64,000 bases of DNA from Gnetum montanum (GCA_015680685.1 MNCI01010504.1:319235-383234); one strand, 5' to 3'. Shown: positions 12,698 through 24,565, counted from the first letter of the stretch. The notes: generated from the letters alone by a model not told the origin. A program made the numbers and translations.

Positions 12698-12989
12698 CTG
12701 CAATCACAAATGTATCCCAAGATTAGCTTTTTACTTTATAATCCTTAGTTCTTTTAATACCTTTCATATTAGGTCAGGTTATACTTAGGCTTTCTTGTGA
12801 TTTGAGAAAAAAATATTATTGTTATATTATTTCATTAATTGGCTACCAAAGTTCATTTGTTAAGTTTAACCTAGTTGGAATGAGTAATTTAATATTATTT
12901 TAATGAATAAACCCTTAGGGGTTAGAAAAATTTCAAAAACATTTCTAAAAGAAATCAAAGGTTTATGGTTCCCATGATGTAAAGCTTAC
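12698..12989 (-). other. Apparent intron upstream of the third ORF, element B
   Basis: The minus strand has AGAG|GTAAGC (donor at 12989), an AT/T-rich body of 292 bp, a plant-like branch site CTAAT about 35 bases before the end, and TTGCAG|ATG (acceptor at 12698, abutting the start codon). Copy C has the same arrangement, 299 bp long, with GTGAGC as donor and a decayed acceptor (GCAA). Conserved position and complete splice signals support an intron; no transcript evidence is available. Confidence 0.58.
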
Positions 12990-13124
12990 CTCTAATAGCT
13001 TGAGGACTAAAAATGGGGTGAAACAGGTTAGCAGTTTAAGAGTTATGGTGCTTGGGCTTTGAAAAATTGAAAAACTCCTCTTGCATGTGTAACAAACTAA
13101 TGCAAAATTGGCTAAGTATTGCAA

Positions 13125-13134
13125 CTATATATAG
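13125..13134 (-). promoter_or_regulatory. TATA box-like site before the third ORF, element B
   Basis: CTATATATAG lies 136 bp upstream of the intron donor on the minus strand. Copy C has CTATAAATAG at the matching place, 145 bp before its donor, inside otherwise alignable sequence. This suggests the third ORF has its own promoter apart from the LTR. Confidence 0.5.
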
Positions 13135-14470
13135 TTTTTTCTTATTGTGTCAACAAATCGTAATGTGTCTACAAGGTTATGTCAACACAACTATTAGAGT
13201 TGATATTTTACATAAGAAAAATGAGGAATTTTGGAAAAATTTTGGAATGAAACAAGAGCCCAATGGAAGCCTAAAAAGTATAAAAGGTTGGAAAAAACAT
13301 AGAAGAGGGTTACAAGTTTTTGGAAGAGAATTTGGATAGGATTTGGATGAGTGGATAATGTCAAAAGAAAGAAAAATTGGACATTTAGAGGATAAAGAGA
13401 TGAGATCAATTGTAAAGATGATCAAGGGTTATGAAGTTTAACTTAGAAAGACCAAGGGGTATACAAATGGATCCTCTTCAAAGTAGACTCACGCTAATAA
13501 TGCTCTTACATGTTCTCATCCCAAGGCCCTAAGGATGATTAATGGTCATTGGAAGTTAAAAATTGAATCTAGATTAGCATAGGATTATGTCACATTCCAT
13601 AATAGATACATCAAGTAATCATGATAGAAGGAAATGAGGTGATTGACGATGAGTTTAGAATGATGGAAGAGAGAGAATGGTAAGAGACTCTCATCCTAGT
13701 TACAATAATTCATTGTGGAATTTTTGATTAAGATGATTTTATATTGTTCCATCCTCAATGGAGACTAAGTACATCCACATTCAATGATTTCACATTACCA
13801 TATCCTGATCCTTTGATAATCAAGAGTTCATGAGAATCCCCAAAGGATAACCACCACTCCAAAGAAAGAAGAAAAGAGAAGTAAGAAGATAGGAAGGACC
13901 TTAGTTAGATAGGTTCCTTCAGGCATGGGTAACATGTCTTTCTAGCCTCAAAACCAATGCTTCTAACCTATTATTTTGTCTAAAGAATGTGCTTTGAATT
14001 TCCATGTTTTTTTATTTTTTTTTTCATGGGAACTATACCATGTAGAGACATGCTTCCAATTATGGTCAACAGTAGGAGTGGTGAGAGAAAAATGGAGAAA
14101 ATCATAAAACTCAAGAAAGAAGTTGGAAATAAAAGATGAAAAATCCCCTTGAAGTCACACCCTTGTCCATTCCCACTTGGTCCATTCTAGGTTCATTAAG
14201 TAATAAGATCATCAATTACTTTAAGTTTTAATTGTGGAAGGTCCTTATGCTTACATGATGTAGAGCCTTAGAGTGTTTGATGAAATGGATGAATGTTTTG
14301 GACTCATGATCTCATATCATCAAAAAATCAAGATGAAATCTAATCAGTTAATGATCAATCATAGCATTAAATTTTGTATTAATTAACTTTCAATAGTAGT
14401 AGGAGCCATGGAAAAAACTTAAGATTTCATACCAATATAATAAAAAAAATAAAAAATAAGAACACATCGG
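13135..14470 (-). other. Spacer between integrase and third-ORF promoter, element B
   Basis: About 1.3 kb without convincing protein similarity on either strand. The part nearest the promoter (to about 13440) aligns with 47796-48081 of copy C. The rest is AT-rich, with a T-run at 14009-14025, and may hold promoter-upstream or untranslated sequence. Confidence 0.45.
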
Positions 14471-14479
14471 AACAATTAA

Positions 14480-15640
14480 AAGAAACAAAGTGAAAGATAT
14501 AAAAGAAGTTGTAAAATATTTAAGAAAATGAAAAACACATGAAGAATGATGTAAAAAAAAGATGAAAAATCAAGTAGCCTACATAGAATGTTGACATGAG
14601 TGGCCATCTCCCCAACAATTGTGTTGAGGGAAGGAGATTCAAAAAATAGGCCACACTTGTCCATTGATTAAGGTGTTAGTGTCACTAGTTATGCTAGGAT
14701 TCAGGAAAGGCTTTATTTGTTGGATGTTGACTAGCAACCATTTTTCTAGGCTTGAAGAATGGTAAGTTATCAATGCTTTAGAAGTAAAAGTTATATGAAT
14801 GATATAAGGTCCTTCCCATAGCATTTGAAACTTTGTACATTATGTTACATGCATGGGATTCTAGTAAAGAATCTTACCTCTGAGTTGGAATTTAACTATC
14901 CTTATTCATGCATCGTGACGTTGTTTAGCATGTGCGTTATGTACTTCATTCATTAAGAAGGCTACTTATCAATGTTCATCTAGTACATTTAGTATCATCA
15001 CTCATCCTTTTGTGCTAGAATTAGATTAAGGTTAAGCTCATAGGTCATTGAGCGTATACAGAGCTTGGATTGAATTGGAAGGATCAATAATTTTCTATAT
15101 ATCAACCCATAGGGAGAATAACTAATAAGAAATCTATAGGTGTTTTGATAAGTTCATATAGCATTGTTGAGTTTTTTGCTCCAGTCTTTATTATATTTAT
15201 TAATGGTGTGTGTTAGTATCTTGGTTATTTCCCTATTAGTAACTTTGACTTCACCATTGTCTTGGAGGTGATAGAAAGTTGTTAATTTATGTTCCACTCC
15301 TAAGAGTTGCATTAGTTTTCAAAAAGTAGCATCCATGATGTGATGTGAGTTCCATTATCATAAATAAGTGTCATTGGCACACCAATCCTATTTATCATAC
15401 TCTTTTAAACAAACTGTTCCATGGTAAAAGATGAATAATCAATGATGACTATAACTTCAACCCATTTGGTGCAGTAGTCAACTGTTACTATGATACATGT
15501 CTTCTTGTTGAACATGAGGTTGATGAATCCCATGAAGCCAATGACCGAAAAGTTGAAAGGCTCTAGTGATTGGATCCACTATTGGGATCCTTTTATTTAT
15601 ATGGTCATTTCTTCATTTCTTTAGCATTACTTACACAAAT
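14480..15640 (-). pseudogene. Integrase of element B
   Basis: In minus-strand frames the core domain is followed by VEHKLTTFYHLQDNGEVKV and TNREITKILTHTINKYNKDW, which match the (A)Y.PQ.NGQ.E.(S)NREIK.IL segment containing the catalytic Glu. SYSPYGLIYRK (near 15110) matches SPY.LVYGK. The C-terminal part, LWEGPYIIHITF (about 14785-14824), matches the WEGPY.I terminal motif, so no chromodomain is expected or seen. The enzyme would join element cDNA to host DNA. Frameshifts and stops rule out activity. It is followed by spacer and the third ORF rather than directly by the LTR. Confidence 0.82.
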
Positions 15641-15979
15641 AGGAAAATTAATGGGCATCATTGAAGATTGTTGGCGAATAGTATCTTGCCATAAGGATTT
15701 TCATAGTTTTCCTTCTTTCTACATAGTTTCCCTCACAAGGATCGTCATGAGCATCTTGGAGGATCTATACTTGCTCAACAATGGGCACACATCATTGTAT
15801 TAAGAAATCAACATAAATCTTGTAAAAGTTGTTTCTAATTTCCATGTAATGCTTGGCTTAGTAAAGAAAATGTTGTTTCTTCTTATTATCCCATTCCTAA
15901 GGAGTCTCATGAGTGAGTAAATAAGAGAGGAATTTATCATAGAAATTAGGACCTATGGGATTCTAAACTTCAACAAATT

Positions 15980-16400
15980 TTGTAAAAAAAAAAAACTTTA
16001 TCTAAAATTGATCAGATAAAGGTTCCTCAACCTCTTCATTGTCCCATTACAACCAAGATAAATGATTAGTGATTACATTCTTATTTTTCTTTTTATCCAC
16101 CATTGTAAGGTCAAAATCTTGTAGAATCACTAATCATTGTATGACACAGGGGCTCACTACTAGTTTATTCATGAATAACCTAATGGCAATATCATTCATG
16201 TACATAAATATTTCGTATCCTAGCACAATTTCTCTAAGGTGTACCCCACTATCATGAGCTCCTTCTCCATGGTGGTGTAGTTCAACTATGCTCCCATAAT
16301 GCTTTTTCTTATACAATGGATGTAGGAAGGATGTTTTTGATCATCTAATTGTGTAAGCATGGCCTCCAAGGTATAATTGGATGCATCCGTTATGCTATGG
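15980..16400 (-). pseudogene. RNase H of element B
   Basis: Directly after RT, the minus frame reads STPFHSITDASNYTLEAML, the F.L.TDAS..A.GAVL motif with the first catalytic Asp. It continues TQLDDQKH and ESIMGA-like sequence, then HLREIVLGYEIFMYMNDIAI and LFMNKLVVSPCVIQ, the Y.DH.A.(R/K)(Y)L..K...P(R)(L)(I)(R) segment. It is the Ty3-type RNase H that removes template RNA. Several stops are present. Confidence 0.8.
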
Positions 16401-17320
16401 AATGGTGTAGACCAATTAGAAGCACGTAAAAAGGAAGTTTCTATGAGCTTTTACTTTAAATTTTGGAATGCTAACTTACATTTCTTGATCTAGTTGAAGG
16501 GTGCATCCTTCTTTTTTAGCTCAATCAATGTCTTAGCAATTTTTGAGAAGTTCTCAATGAAGTGCCAGTAATAACCAATGTGGCCAATGAATGATCTTAC
16601 ATCTTTCACCATTTTAGGTTGTTTGGTGATTTCTTAGATGATCCATACCTTTTTTGGGTCCACTGCAATCTTGTTCCTTGAAATCTTATACCCCAAAACT
16701 ATGCCCTCGTGAACCATCAATTGGCTTTTCTACTAGTTGAGCTTCAAATTTGTCTCCACACATTATTGAAGCACTTTCTCAATATAGTTCAAGGCTTACT
16801 TAAAAGTGGTCCCATACATAGAGAAGTCATCCATGAAGACTTCTACTCCACTACTAATTTTCTATTGAAAGATGCTAAGCACTAAATGTTGGAAAGTAGT
16901 AGAAGCATTACATAGGCCAAAGGGCATCTTTCTGTATGCAAAAGTCCACCATGGACTTGTGAACGTTGTTTTAGCCTAGTCTTATGATGCGATTTGGACT
17001 TTGTTATAGCCATTATAACTATCTAGAAAGCTATAATAGTAATGTCCTACAATGGTGTCCAATACTTGGCCAACAAATGGCAATGAAAAATGTTCTTTAA
17101 AAGTTGTCATGTTTAACAGCCTAAAATCTATGAAGACTCTCCACTTCCCTCCTTTCCTAAGTACAATAATGAGTGAGCTAACCCATTCACTGTTTACAAT
17201 CAGATATATGAACCTAATCTTAAGAAGTTATTTTACTTTTTTTCTAATAACCTACTTAAAATTTGTGTTCAACCTTCGTTATGGTTGCTTCTTTGACTTA
17301 ATGTAAGAGCCTACATAGAT
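16400..17320 (-). pseudogene. Reverse transcriptase of element B
   Basis: The minus frames contain WRVFIDFRLLNMTTFKEHFS, LPFVGQVLDTIVGHYYYSFL, DSYNGYNKVQIA, FAYRKMPFGLCNASTTFQHL and VEVFMDDFSMYG (the catalytic FMDD is at 16826-16837). ETNLKLN..KSQLMVHEGIV and VRSFIGHIGYYWHFIENFSK follow. These are all the main Ty3/gypsy RT blocks in order. FMDDFSVYG-type sequence and LPFIDQ.L are characteristic of the Athila/Tat branch. Stops from TGG, CAG and CAA codons interrupt the reading. One in-frame change replaces the usual LGH with LGYK. Confidence 0.88.
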
Positions 17321-17879
17321 GTTATGCTAGCATATCCACAGATCTATCCTGGTGAGTTCATGATATGACCAAGCAAAGGTTCGGTGCCACTTGTTTATCA
17401 CCTTTAATAGCTTCTTTTTCTAATCCTAAGCAAGGTTGACATTAATGATTGCTAGCTTTCGATTATTAAGGAAAGCATATTCTAAAGTTACCAATAAAGG
17501 CTCCTACTTGAAATGATTTGGTATCTCTAACTCTCCCTAGTCTACTTCACATTGTGTGTGAAAGAGTTGACTATGTAGCTACTCCATTTCATCCATGTTC
17601 TTAATGTAGGCACTCGTGAGGCTCTCCAATGATTTCATGGATATTATGCAGTTAGCTTGATGATCTGATGTCAACCACTGACTACCTTCATGCTTTATGG
17701 TTGTTGCATATAAGTACTTCTAAATAACTTTTCTTTCAACATATTGATTTCATGGTCAAATAGATGTACCTTTTATCATCATATTCTTTACATGAAATCG
17801 TACCTTGTGTCATTGTATGCAATGCATGGAATCCTCTTATTCTCTAGTTTGCCAAATTCATTTTCCTTGGAGATTTCTA

Positions 17880-18260
17880 GGAAAAGATCTCAAATCCACA
17901 TTTTGACATCTATAGTACTTACCTTCCCATAATGATAGGGAAGTCTCCCTTACAATTGTTCACATGAATTATAAAGAAATCTATATGATATGACCAGCCA
18001 CAGACAATGGTCATAATGTTCTCTACTAGCTCTAAAGGAATAGTGATAAACTTTTTTGCCAACTCTAGTATAATGTTGTTCTTTCTAAGAGGAGGTAGGT
18101 TTCAAGTCTTGTAAATTTCTTAGGAGATTAAGTTCATTCTAGAACCTAAGTATAACAAAGCTTTATATGGATCATTCCCTACATTTTATATATAAATGAT
18201 AGAATTTCCAAGATCAGGTCATTTCTTGAGAAGCTGGCCAACCTTTATTTAATTTGTAAC
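17880..18260 (-). pseudogene. Aspartic protease of element B
   Basis: The minus frame reads KALLYLGSRMNLIS, which matches the DLGASINLMP active-site region of Athila-type proteases, with the catalytic Asp changed to Tyr. ELAKKFITIPLELVENIMTI and HIDFFIIHV follow, then GDFPIIMGR, the flap-distal IPLILGRPFL motif. It would cleave the Gag-Pol polyprotein. The region 17330-17880 between protease and RT is poorly conserved linker. Confidence 0.75.
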
Positions 18261-18299
18261 TGCATGGGTCAACATGATAATGTGGACATTAGAGGTCCT

Positions 18300-20900
18300 T
18301 TGTTTTGAAGATGGCTCAAGGGTACTTTAAAAGGTAAATGAGGTAGGATTAATAGCCATAGGTTTTGCAAGAATTTTGTGGGGTTATTTGTTTTAAAGAA
18401 TGGTCTCTTGTGAGGTTTCAATTTAGAACCACTTAGATGAATATTTGGTTATAAATTTACTACCCTTGCAGCGTTTTGATACTATGGTAGTGGTGGAATT
18501 TTCCCCTACATAGGTGAAGTAGGTGGATAGGGTGTGGTAGTTGGTGGTGCAAGGGCTACGAAGGGATATAGATGATAAAAAGAAAAAGGAGACTCCCCTC
18601 TTGGAGAAGATGCTCTATAATATTCTACAGGGTAGTAGTGGTGGGGGAAGGAGATGTGGCTAGATGAGTTATGATGGAATATAGGCTATTAGACATAATA
18701 TTCACAAGGGTCTAACTACCTATAAGGATGCTACTATCACAATGGTGGCCTTTCCTAAGATTATGGGTGTTTCCATTGCTGGTATTGCTCTAGAGTTTGA
18801 GGAGGTACTCCACTTGAATAATACATTAGTTAGTGAAACTACTACCTATAGTTTCCTTATGGGTAAGGAAACTCCTTAGGTGTTTGTTATTTTTCAAATT
18901 TGGTATTTAATTCATACACCCTAGACTCCTACAAATATGATCGTGCTAGGCAACATTCCTTATAATGTTCATATTCATAGATTTAGCACTTGTCATCATC
19001 TATTTTGGACTCTATAATCTCTTCGATTGTTGTAGCTTTACCTTTTTTCTAATGATAAGTATTTTTTGTACCTTTCCTTCTCCTTCTATCTTTAAAACTA
19101 CTCCATTATTTTTCTCTTTCTTCTACAATTTTTAGAGCTATTTGGAACTTCTCATCTAAGGAGTTCCACATTTTATCTACCTTAGTTGATGTATCAAAGA
19201 TATATGTTTGTATTGGTAAGGTATTTCTTTACACCACTTCATTAAGTAGTGCCTCCTCCTCTAAGTCATGAAAACACACCTTCCTTTTGTGAATGGAGGG
19301 ATTCCTATTATACTCCTTAGCACTTTTGCATTTTTTTCAACCTTCCTTCTTCTTTGGCCACATGTTTAATCTATCTTTGAATATGATGAATTCACATTTC
19401 AAAAAGTCTTCCTTGGGCATAGATCCCAAATATTTCCTTTTTCTTATACCTAAGTTAATCAATGATGTGGTAAAATTATTCCCTTTGAAATTATCCATGT
19501 CCTAGGCATTGGTGCAATAAAGAGTAGTACCTACCTAGGACTACATCCAAAGATTCATGATTTCCTAGTTTCCATCCTTGAATATGCCTTTACAAGTTAG
19601 ACACTCACAAGTATGTTTGGTAGTTTTTGTTAAAGAGGTCTAACATGGTAGTCCATCGGTGAATAGATTCTAGTTCTAAGGACTAGTACCAGATTTTTTC
19701 TTTTTTAATGGGTGTCCTTGGAAATAATTTAATTTTATGTCATTCATTTTCTATGTTCTACAATGCACAAAAATCATGAAAGGCTTGAAAATGATTTTGA
19801 GGATCTACATTATATTCCCCTTCAAACCTAAGGATATTATTCATATCCAACCTCTTAATCCTGCTATCCTTTTGATGCCTTATAGAAATTATTACTACCT
19901 TTGAAATATTGATCATGTTTCTAATAGCTAGTAAAGGCTCATCATAGTCATGTCATTCATGGTGATCCCTTTCATGGCCATGATGTCTATGAAAATTTCA
20001 ACTATGCCTTTGCATCTAATTGTGCTCTTCTTCCCACTGTGGTTTTCTCTACCTCTAGTCTTTATCATCTTGGTGCGATGTTTGTTCATCTCTTTCTTGT
20101 TATTTATCTTCATCCCGATCTCAACTATTCCTTATTTTATCTTAGCCTTAACTCCACTTATCAAAATTTTATGACAAAGAGAATGTTGAGGGTGAAAAGG
20201 GTGAACTAGGAGAATGATGTTTGCTAGTCCTTCTCCTTTAATCCCTATCCCAGTCCTCCTATTTCTCTTTGTCCTTCTGGCTATCATTCTCCTTTTCTTT
20301 GGATGAATGGCTATGATTTCTATCTTTTGAGGCTTCTTGATCTTAAAACCTTGTATTTCCATCACCAAAGGTTTTTCAAAGTTAATTCTAACCATTGGTG
20401 AAGGATTTCCTCATCGAAGAAAGAAGGAGAATCTATATATTGGGATTTTCTAGAAAAGAAATCCTTACCCTTCTTGTGCTACTATAAGAATAATTGTGTT
20501 AGGATCCTCTTGCCCTTAGAGGTTTCATACTATTCTTCTATGTGTTGATCTTTCTTACATTGGGAATTTGTAGGATGATAGTCCTTGTAAGTGTGGTCTT
20601 TGACCTCATATTTTGAGTTGAGTGTAGTGATGCCTAGTCTAATAAGATTAGTAATCAACATGGAAGAATTAGATCAATGAGGGGGTAACACAATATTTCC
20701 TTTCATGTTCCTCCAACACACCTATTGATATTTATGTAGGATGAAAGATAAATTTGAATTATAAGGATCCAGATGGGCAGAGACAACTCTTAGTTGTTGG
20801 GGCCCCTTTAGTACCCCTTGCTATTAATTGGATTCTCCTCTATTTGGTGGAGATTCGTCCCTATGAGAAGAAGCTATATTAGATGTATATAAAAAATAGC
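18300..20900 (-). pseudogene. gag of element B
   Basis: It begins about 150 bp after the PBS. The N-terminal segment (QQLRVV, then NLSFILHKYQ, then MKGNIVLPPH and RLGITTLNSKYEVKDHTYKDY) aligns with the gag starts of copies D, F and G. A Lys/Arg/His/Asp-rich region follows (about 19930-20400), where frame slippage turns an RD/RS-like tract into runs of I, K and M. The capsid-like part covers about 19950-18900; a tract near 19000-18955 (IYEYEHYKECC) may be a decayed zinc knuckle. The C-terminus is rich in Pro, Tyr and Ser. It is broken by many stops. Confidence 0.75.
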
Positions 20901-21030
20901 ATGCCTTTGATATTTTATCTATTTAATTATTTCCCTTATTAGATGAAATTTGGTTAGTTCTTTTTTATCTTTATAATGTCTTTGTATAACTTAATAGTTT
21001 ACTACTAATTAGCACACTTAACTAAACTAA

Positions 21031-21049
21031 GTCCTTGACAATGGTGTCA
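21031..21049 (-). other. Primer-binding site of element B (tRNA-Asp type)
   Basis: One base after the 5' LTR end, the minus strand reads TGACACCATTGTCAAGGAC. It matches the plant tRNA-Asp primer complement TGGCGCCGTTGCCGGGGAC at 13 of 19 positions, and every difference is a C-to-T or G-to-A transition. This fixes the element's orientation. Confidence 0.88.
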
Positions 21050-21050
21050 T

Positions 21051-21957
21051 TGATGAGCAATGGGTATCCCCTACACCCAATCATGTGAATCATAAGCATT
21101 CACTAGCAATTTGGTTGAATTTTGTGGACTTAGTTCCTAAGTTGCTTAGTCTTAAACTATTAAGCAAGGGGTTGTATGATTGTTGTCTTCCTAACTCACA
21201 CTTGTGTTATCAGTACATATGGTTAAATGTGAGTTAAGGCACATGATGTCTATTTTTAACAATATTTTTATATATTTCTTTATCCCAACAACTATATGAG
21301 TAAATAAATATTTAATTATCTAATTATCTAAATAATTAATTAATCTAGTAACTAGCTATCTTAAAGTAAAATAACTATTTCCACTTACTGTACACATCGT
21401 GAACTAGTATCAATGCTATTAGGTTACCAAGTGGCTATTACTAGGTATACTAAAAGACCACTACTAGAATTACCAAGTGCAATACATCATGCTTGAAATG
21501 GTCATACTTACATTTTTATGATTAATTATATTAATTAAGTAAAATCATGAATGTAAATTACATTGAAAGTAAAGTGCTAATAGTAAAGAGTAGACTAATC
21601 CAAGTGCTACAATGAACATAAGAAATCTCAACTTTATTGTCATTCATGCCAATGTGTTTAGGTCCATGATGTTTGAATAAAGCATCATACAATCTCTTTA
21701 ATTCATACTACGAGTACTCAAAGAAAAAAAATTTTAAATATAAAGAACTAAAACTACAAGGGCTTCACTATGCTATCAATCTAAGATGGAAATGTGGTTG
21801 GTGCGTACATTTATATAGGCCTTTCTTGTGTCAGTGTCAACATATCTGTGTCGATGCATCTAATCATGTGTCGATGGGGTTGTGTTAACACATGCACATT
21901 GATGGGGCTGTGTCAACACATGCCCGTTGATATAGTCTATCTACTTATGACTCATTA
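21051..21957 (-). repeat. 5' LTR of element B
   Basis: In element orientation it begins TAATGAGTC (decayed TGATGAGTC, 21957 downward) and ends TTGCTCATCA at 21051. A TATA box (CCTATATAAATG on the minus strand, about 21810-21822) marks the promoter. At 907 bp it aligns with 8845-9713 but differs by many substitutions and small indels, so the insertion is old. Confidence 0.92.
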
Positions 21958-22830
21958 ATGATGTTTCTTATTCATTACCATAACTATTAATTCTAATATT
22001 TTAACTATTTCTTATGAAAAGTTACATGTAAGTTATAGTTAATAGAGTTGGTGTTCATTGCAAACTTTGATCCAACATGAAGATAAGGAGCAAAAAAAAA
22101 AAAACCTATTTTGGATTGTTTTATGTTTATTCTAAACATTTATTATTATTATTTTAGAATCGATGGGTGCATGTACTTTTTTCTAGTTCCAATTCACCAT
22201 TTTTTAATTCATCCTTTCATTTTTTCTTTTGGGAATGACTTTTCAATGCCTCTTACTATGGTCATAATTAATTCCTATTTATCTCAAGGCCATACAAAGT
22301 TGTAAATGACTGTATTTCCAATAAATTACATTAGTTGTGAATTTTTTCAAATCTCCATAGTAGTTTTAGCTATTCATCTTTTTTGAGTTTATGTTATCAT
22401 ATTATTTTTAATTACAAATATTACCAAGGGTGTTACCAAATCAATATTTTATTTTCATCAAATCATTAACATTTTTATTAGTACTTTGTCATCAAAAATA
22501 TCAAAACTTAGTCAACATATTAGTGCTCTAATAAAATAATTTTTAGATTCAAGTGAAGACCAAAAATCACCTAAGTACCCCCTTCATTATTTCATGATAT
22601 GTTCAAGATAACTGATTCAACAATTAACAACAGAGAATTTTTTTCCTTAGAATCAACTATAGTTATATTACTTGTGTTTTTTTTCAAATTTTAAATAGTA
22701 TGTTCCATTATATATCTATATTCATGTACATCATTTTACCTTAGAAAATTTCCTTGAGAGTCTATATTTTGATTTTGAGTTCAACCATGTTTATTACCAA
22801 GAAATTCTTGGTACCATAATTTATAACCAT
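21958..22830. other. Right flank of element B, starting with the ATGAT target duplication
   Basis: The first five bases repeat 8840-8844 exactly. The remainder is AT-rich with no gene or repeat family that I recognise. Confidence 0.6.
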
Positions 22831-22838
22831 AGCATAAT

Positions 22839-22925
22839 TTCTTAGAAAAAATCCTAACAAATGGAAGTAAGATACTATATGATAAAAAACCCAATATATT
22901 TCTTAGAAAGCCCTAACAAACAAAA
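22839..22925. repeat. Short direct repeat at the Copia 5' boundary
   Basis: ATTTCTTAGAAAAAATCCTAACAAA (in two parts) near 22839-22862 recurs as ATTTCTTAGAAAGCCCTAACAAA near 22899-22921, a ~60-bp step just before the Copia reading frame starts. Confidence 0.5.
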
Positions 22926-24480
22926 GAATGATAAGAAGTCAAGCCATTACTCAGGTTGCATATGCTACTCTTGTACATTGGCCCTCAAAAGTGGAGGCTC
23001 TCAAATCTCAACTTTGGATTGAAGACATGAAGAAGGAAATGAGTTCTATTGAGAGAAATGAAACTTGGACATTGGTGGACAAGCCAAAAAGAAAGAAATT
23101 CCTTAACACAAATAGGGTCTTCAAAACCAAATATAATAAAGTTGGTAAAATTATTACACACAAGGCCACACTTGTAGCAAGAGGTTTTCTTCAAAAGAAA
23201 CATTGAGTATGATGATATTTTTATTCCTATTGCTACATTTGAGACTATTAATCTTATGGTCTCCCTTGCTACTCATAAAGGTATGAAAATCTATAAAATT
23301 GATATTAATTCTACATTTCTCAATAGCAAATTAGAAGAGGAGGTTTAAATTTATCAATCTGAATGTTTTAAGATTCAAGGATGACAAAATAATGTATTCA
23401 AGTTGAATAAATTTTTGTATGGCCTAAAGCAAGCTCCGAGAGCTTGGTTTTATAGAATTAATGAATTATTTTCTTAATAATAATTACAAGAGTTGTATGT
23501 TTGAGCCTACCTTGTACTTTAAACATGAAGGTTTTGATTTCATCATTATTTCACTCTATGTTGATGACTTAGTTTTTATGGCTACATTTGAAAAATTAAA
23601 TGAGAAATTCAAACATGATATGAAAGGTGAGTTTGAGATGAAGGACATGAGAGTCCTCAAATATTTTTTAGGAATACAAATTGATCAAGAAATATTGTTT
23701 AAAGATGCATCAATCAAAGTATGCATAGGCCATCATTAAAAAGTATGGGCTAGAGGAAGCTAAAATTGCTACAACTTCACTTCTCCAAAATATGAAGGTT
23801 TCAAGGAAGATGAAACTTCATTGGTTGATCCTTCCTTCTATAGAGGTATGATGGATTCATTAAGAGTTTTGTGTCAGAGGAGGCCTAATTTGGAATATGC
23901 AACTTCATTTTTATCAATGTTTATGCAAGAGCTAAGGTAGTCACATCTTAATGCCTTGAAGAATCTTTTGAGGTGTGTTAAAGAAACAATTGATTTTGAC
24001 ATTAAGTTCATTAATAGAGATGACAAGTTTTATGTTTTCTCTAATTCTGATTAGAGAGGAGGTGTAGATAATTGTAAGTCAACTTCTCATTGCTTTTTTT
24101 TTTCATGATCCTAATCCTATTTATTGGAAGATAAAGAAATAGACTAGTGTGAGCTTCTCATCATGTGAGGTAGAATTTATTACTATGGATGAATGTCTTT
24201 AGCATGTTTTGTGGTTAAAAAGTTATTTTCTCTATTAGGTTTTAAAGTTGAACTTCCAATTTTCCTGTTGGTGGATAATACGGTAGCAATTCAATTGTCA
24301 AAGAAGCACATAATTCATAAGAAGAGTAGGCACATTGACATTACATAATACTTTATTAAGCATGAATTGAAGAAGAACATAATTAAACACATACATGTTT
24401 GAAGCAATGATCAATTATTTGATTTACTAACTAAACCATTGAAAGCTTATCAAATTGACTATCTTTTGAACATGATTATT
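22920..24480 (+). pseudogene. Ty1/copia reverse transcriptase and RNase H, 5'-truncated
   Basis: It starts inside pol at LWIEDMKKEMSSIERNETWT and LVDKPKRKK, then FKTKYNKVGKI and KATLVARGFLQK, the classic Copia RT opening. NKFLYGLKQAPRAWFYRINE, LYVDDLVFMA (YVDD at 23557-23568), DMRVLKYFLGIQI and RNase H pieces (FSNSD.RGGVDNCKSTS near 24035-24085; AIQLSKKHIIHKKSRHIDIT; LLTKPLK) follow in order. Gag, protease and integrase are absent, so the copy is a 3' fragment. The 92-codon open stretches (22928-23206, 23461-23739) are only parts of this broken gene. A frameshift near 23205 separates the first block from the next. Confidence 0.9.
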
Positions 24481-24565
24481 ACATGCAATGTAGATGATGA
24501 GAAGAAGGATCTTCAAGTTTCTAATTTAGTTATTCTCAAATCAATTTCAACACTTAAGGAGGGAA

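Larger units (their letters stand above)
8845..21957 (-). mobile_element. Full-length Athila/Tat-like Ty3/gypsy retrotransposon, element B
   Basis: A 13.1 kb element on the minus strand is bounded by two similar LTRs in the same orientation (8845-9713, 21051-21957) and flanked by the perfect duplication ATGAT. Reading right to left it has: 5' LTR, tRNA-Asp-type PBS, gag, protease, reverse transcriptase, RNase H, integrase, a ~1.3 kb spacer, an apparent promoter and intron, a long third ORF, a polypurine-like run, and the 3' LTR. All genes carry many stops and frame shifts, mainly C-to-T type, so the copy is old and inactive. RT and protease signatures (FMDDFSMYG, LGSRMNLIS) place it in the Athila/Tat group. 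Structure is firm; lineage is by motif recognition only. Confidence 0.9.

Noticed and set aside
19928-20395. Met/Ile/Lys-rich short open frames that might be small proteins
   Set aside because: They are out-of-frame readings of the RD/RS-rich linker in gag of element B. The same effect appears in gag G and gag F.
21043-21060. A plus-strand reading TGGTGTCATTGATGAGC as a PBS for a + oriented element
   Set aside because: The shared LTR ends, the TATA direction, the TSD positions and the minus-strand coding order all show element B is on the minus strand; the minus-strand 19-mer is the better PBS match.
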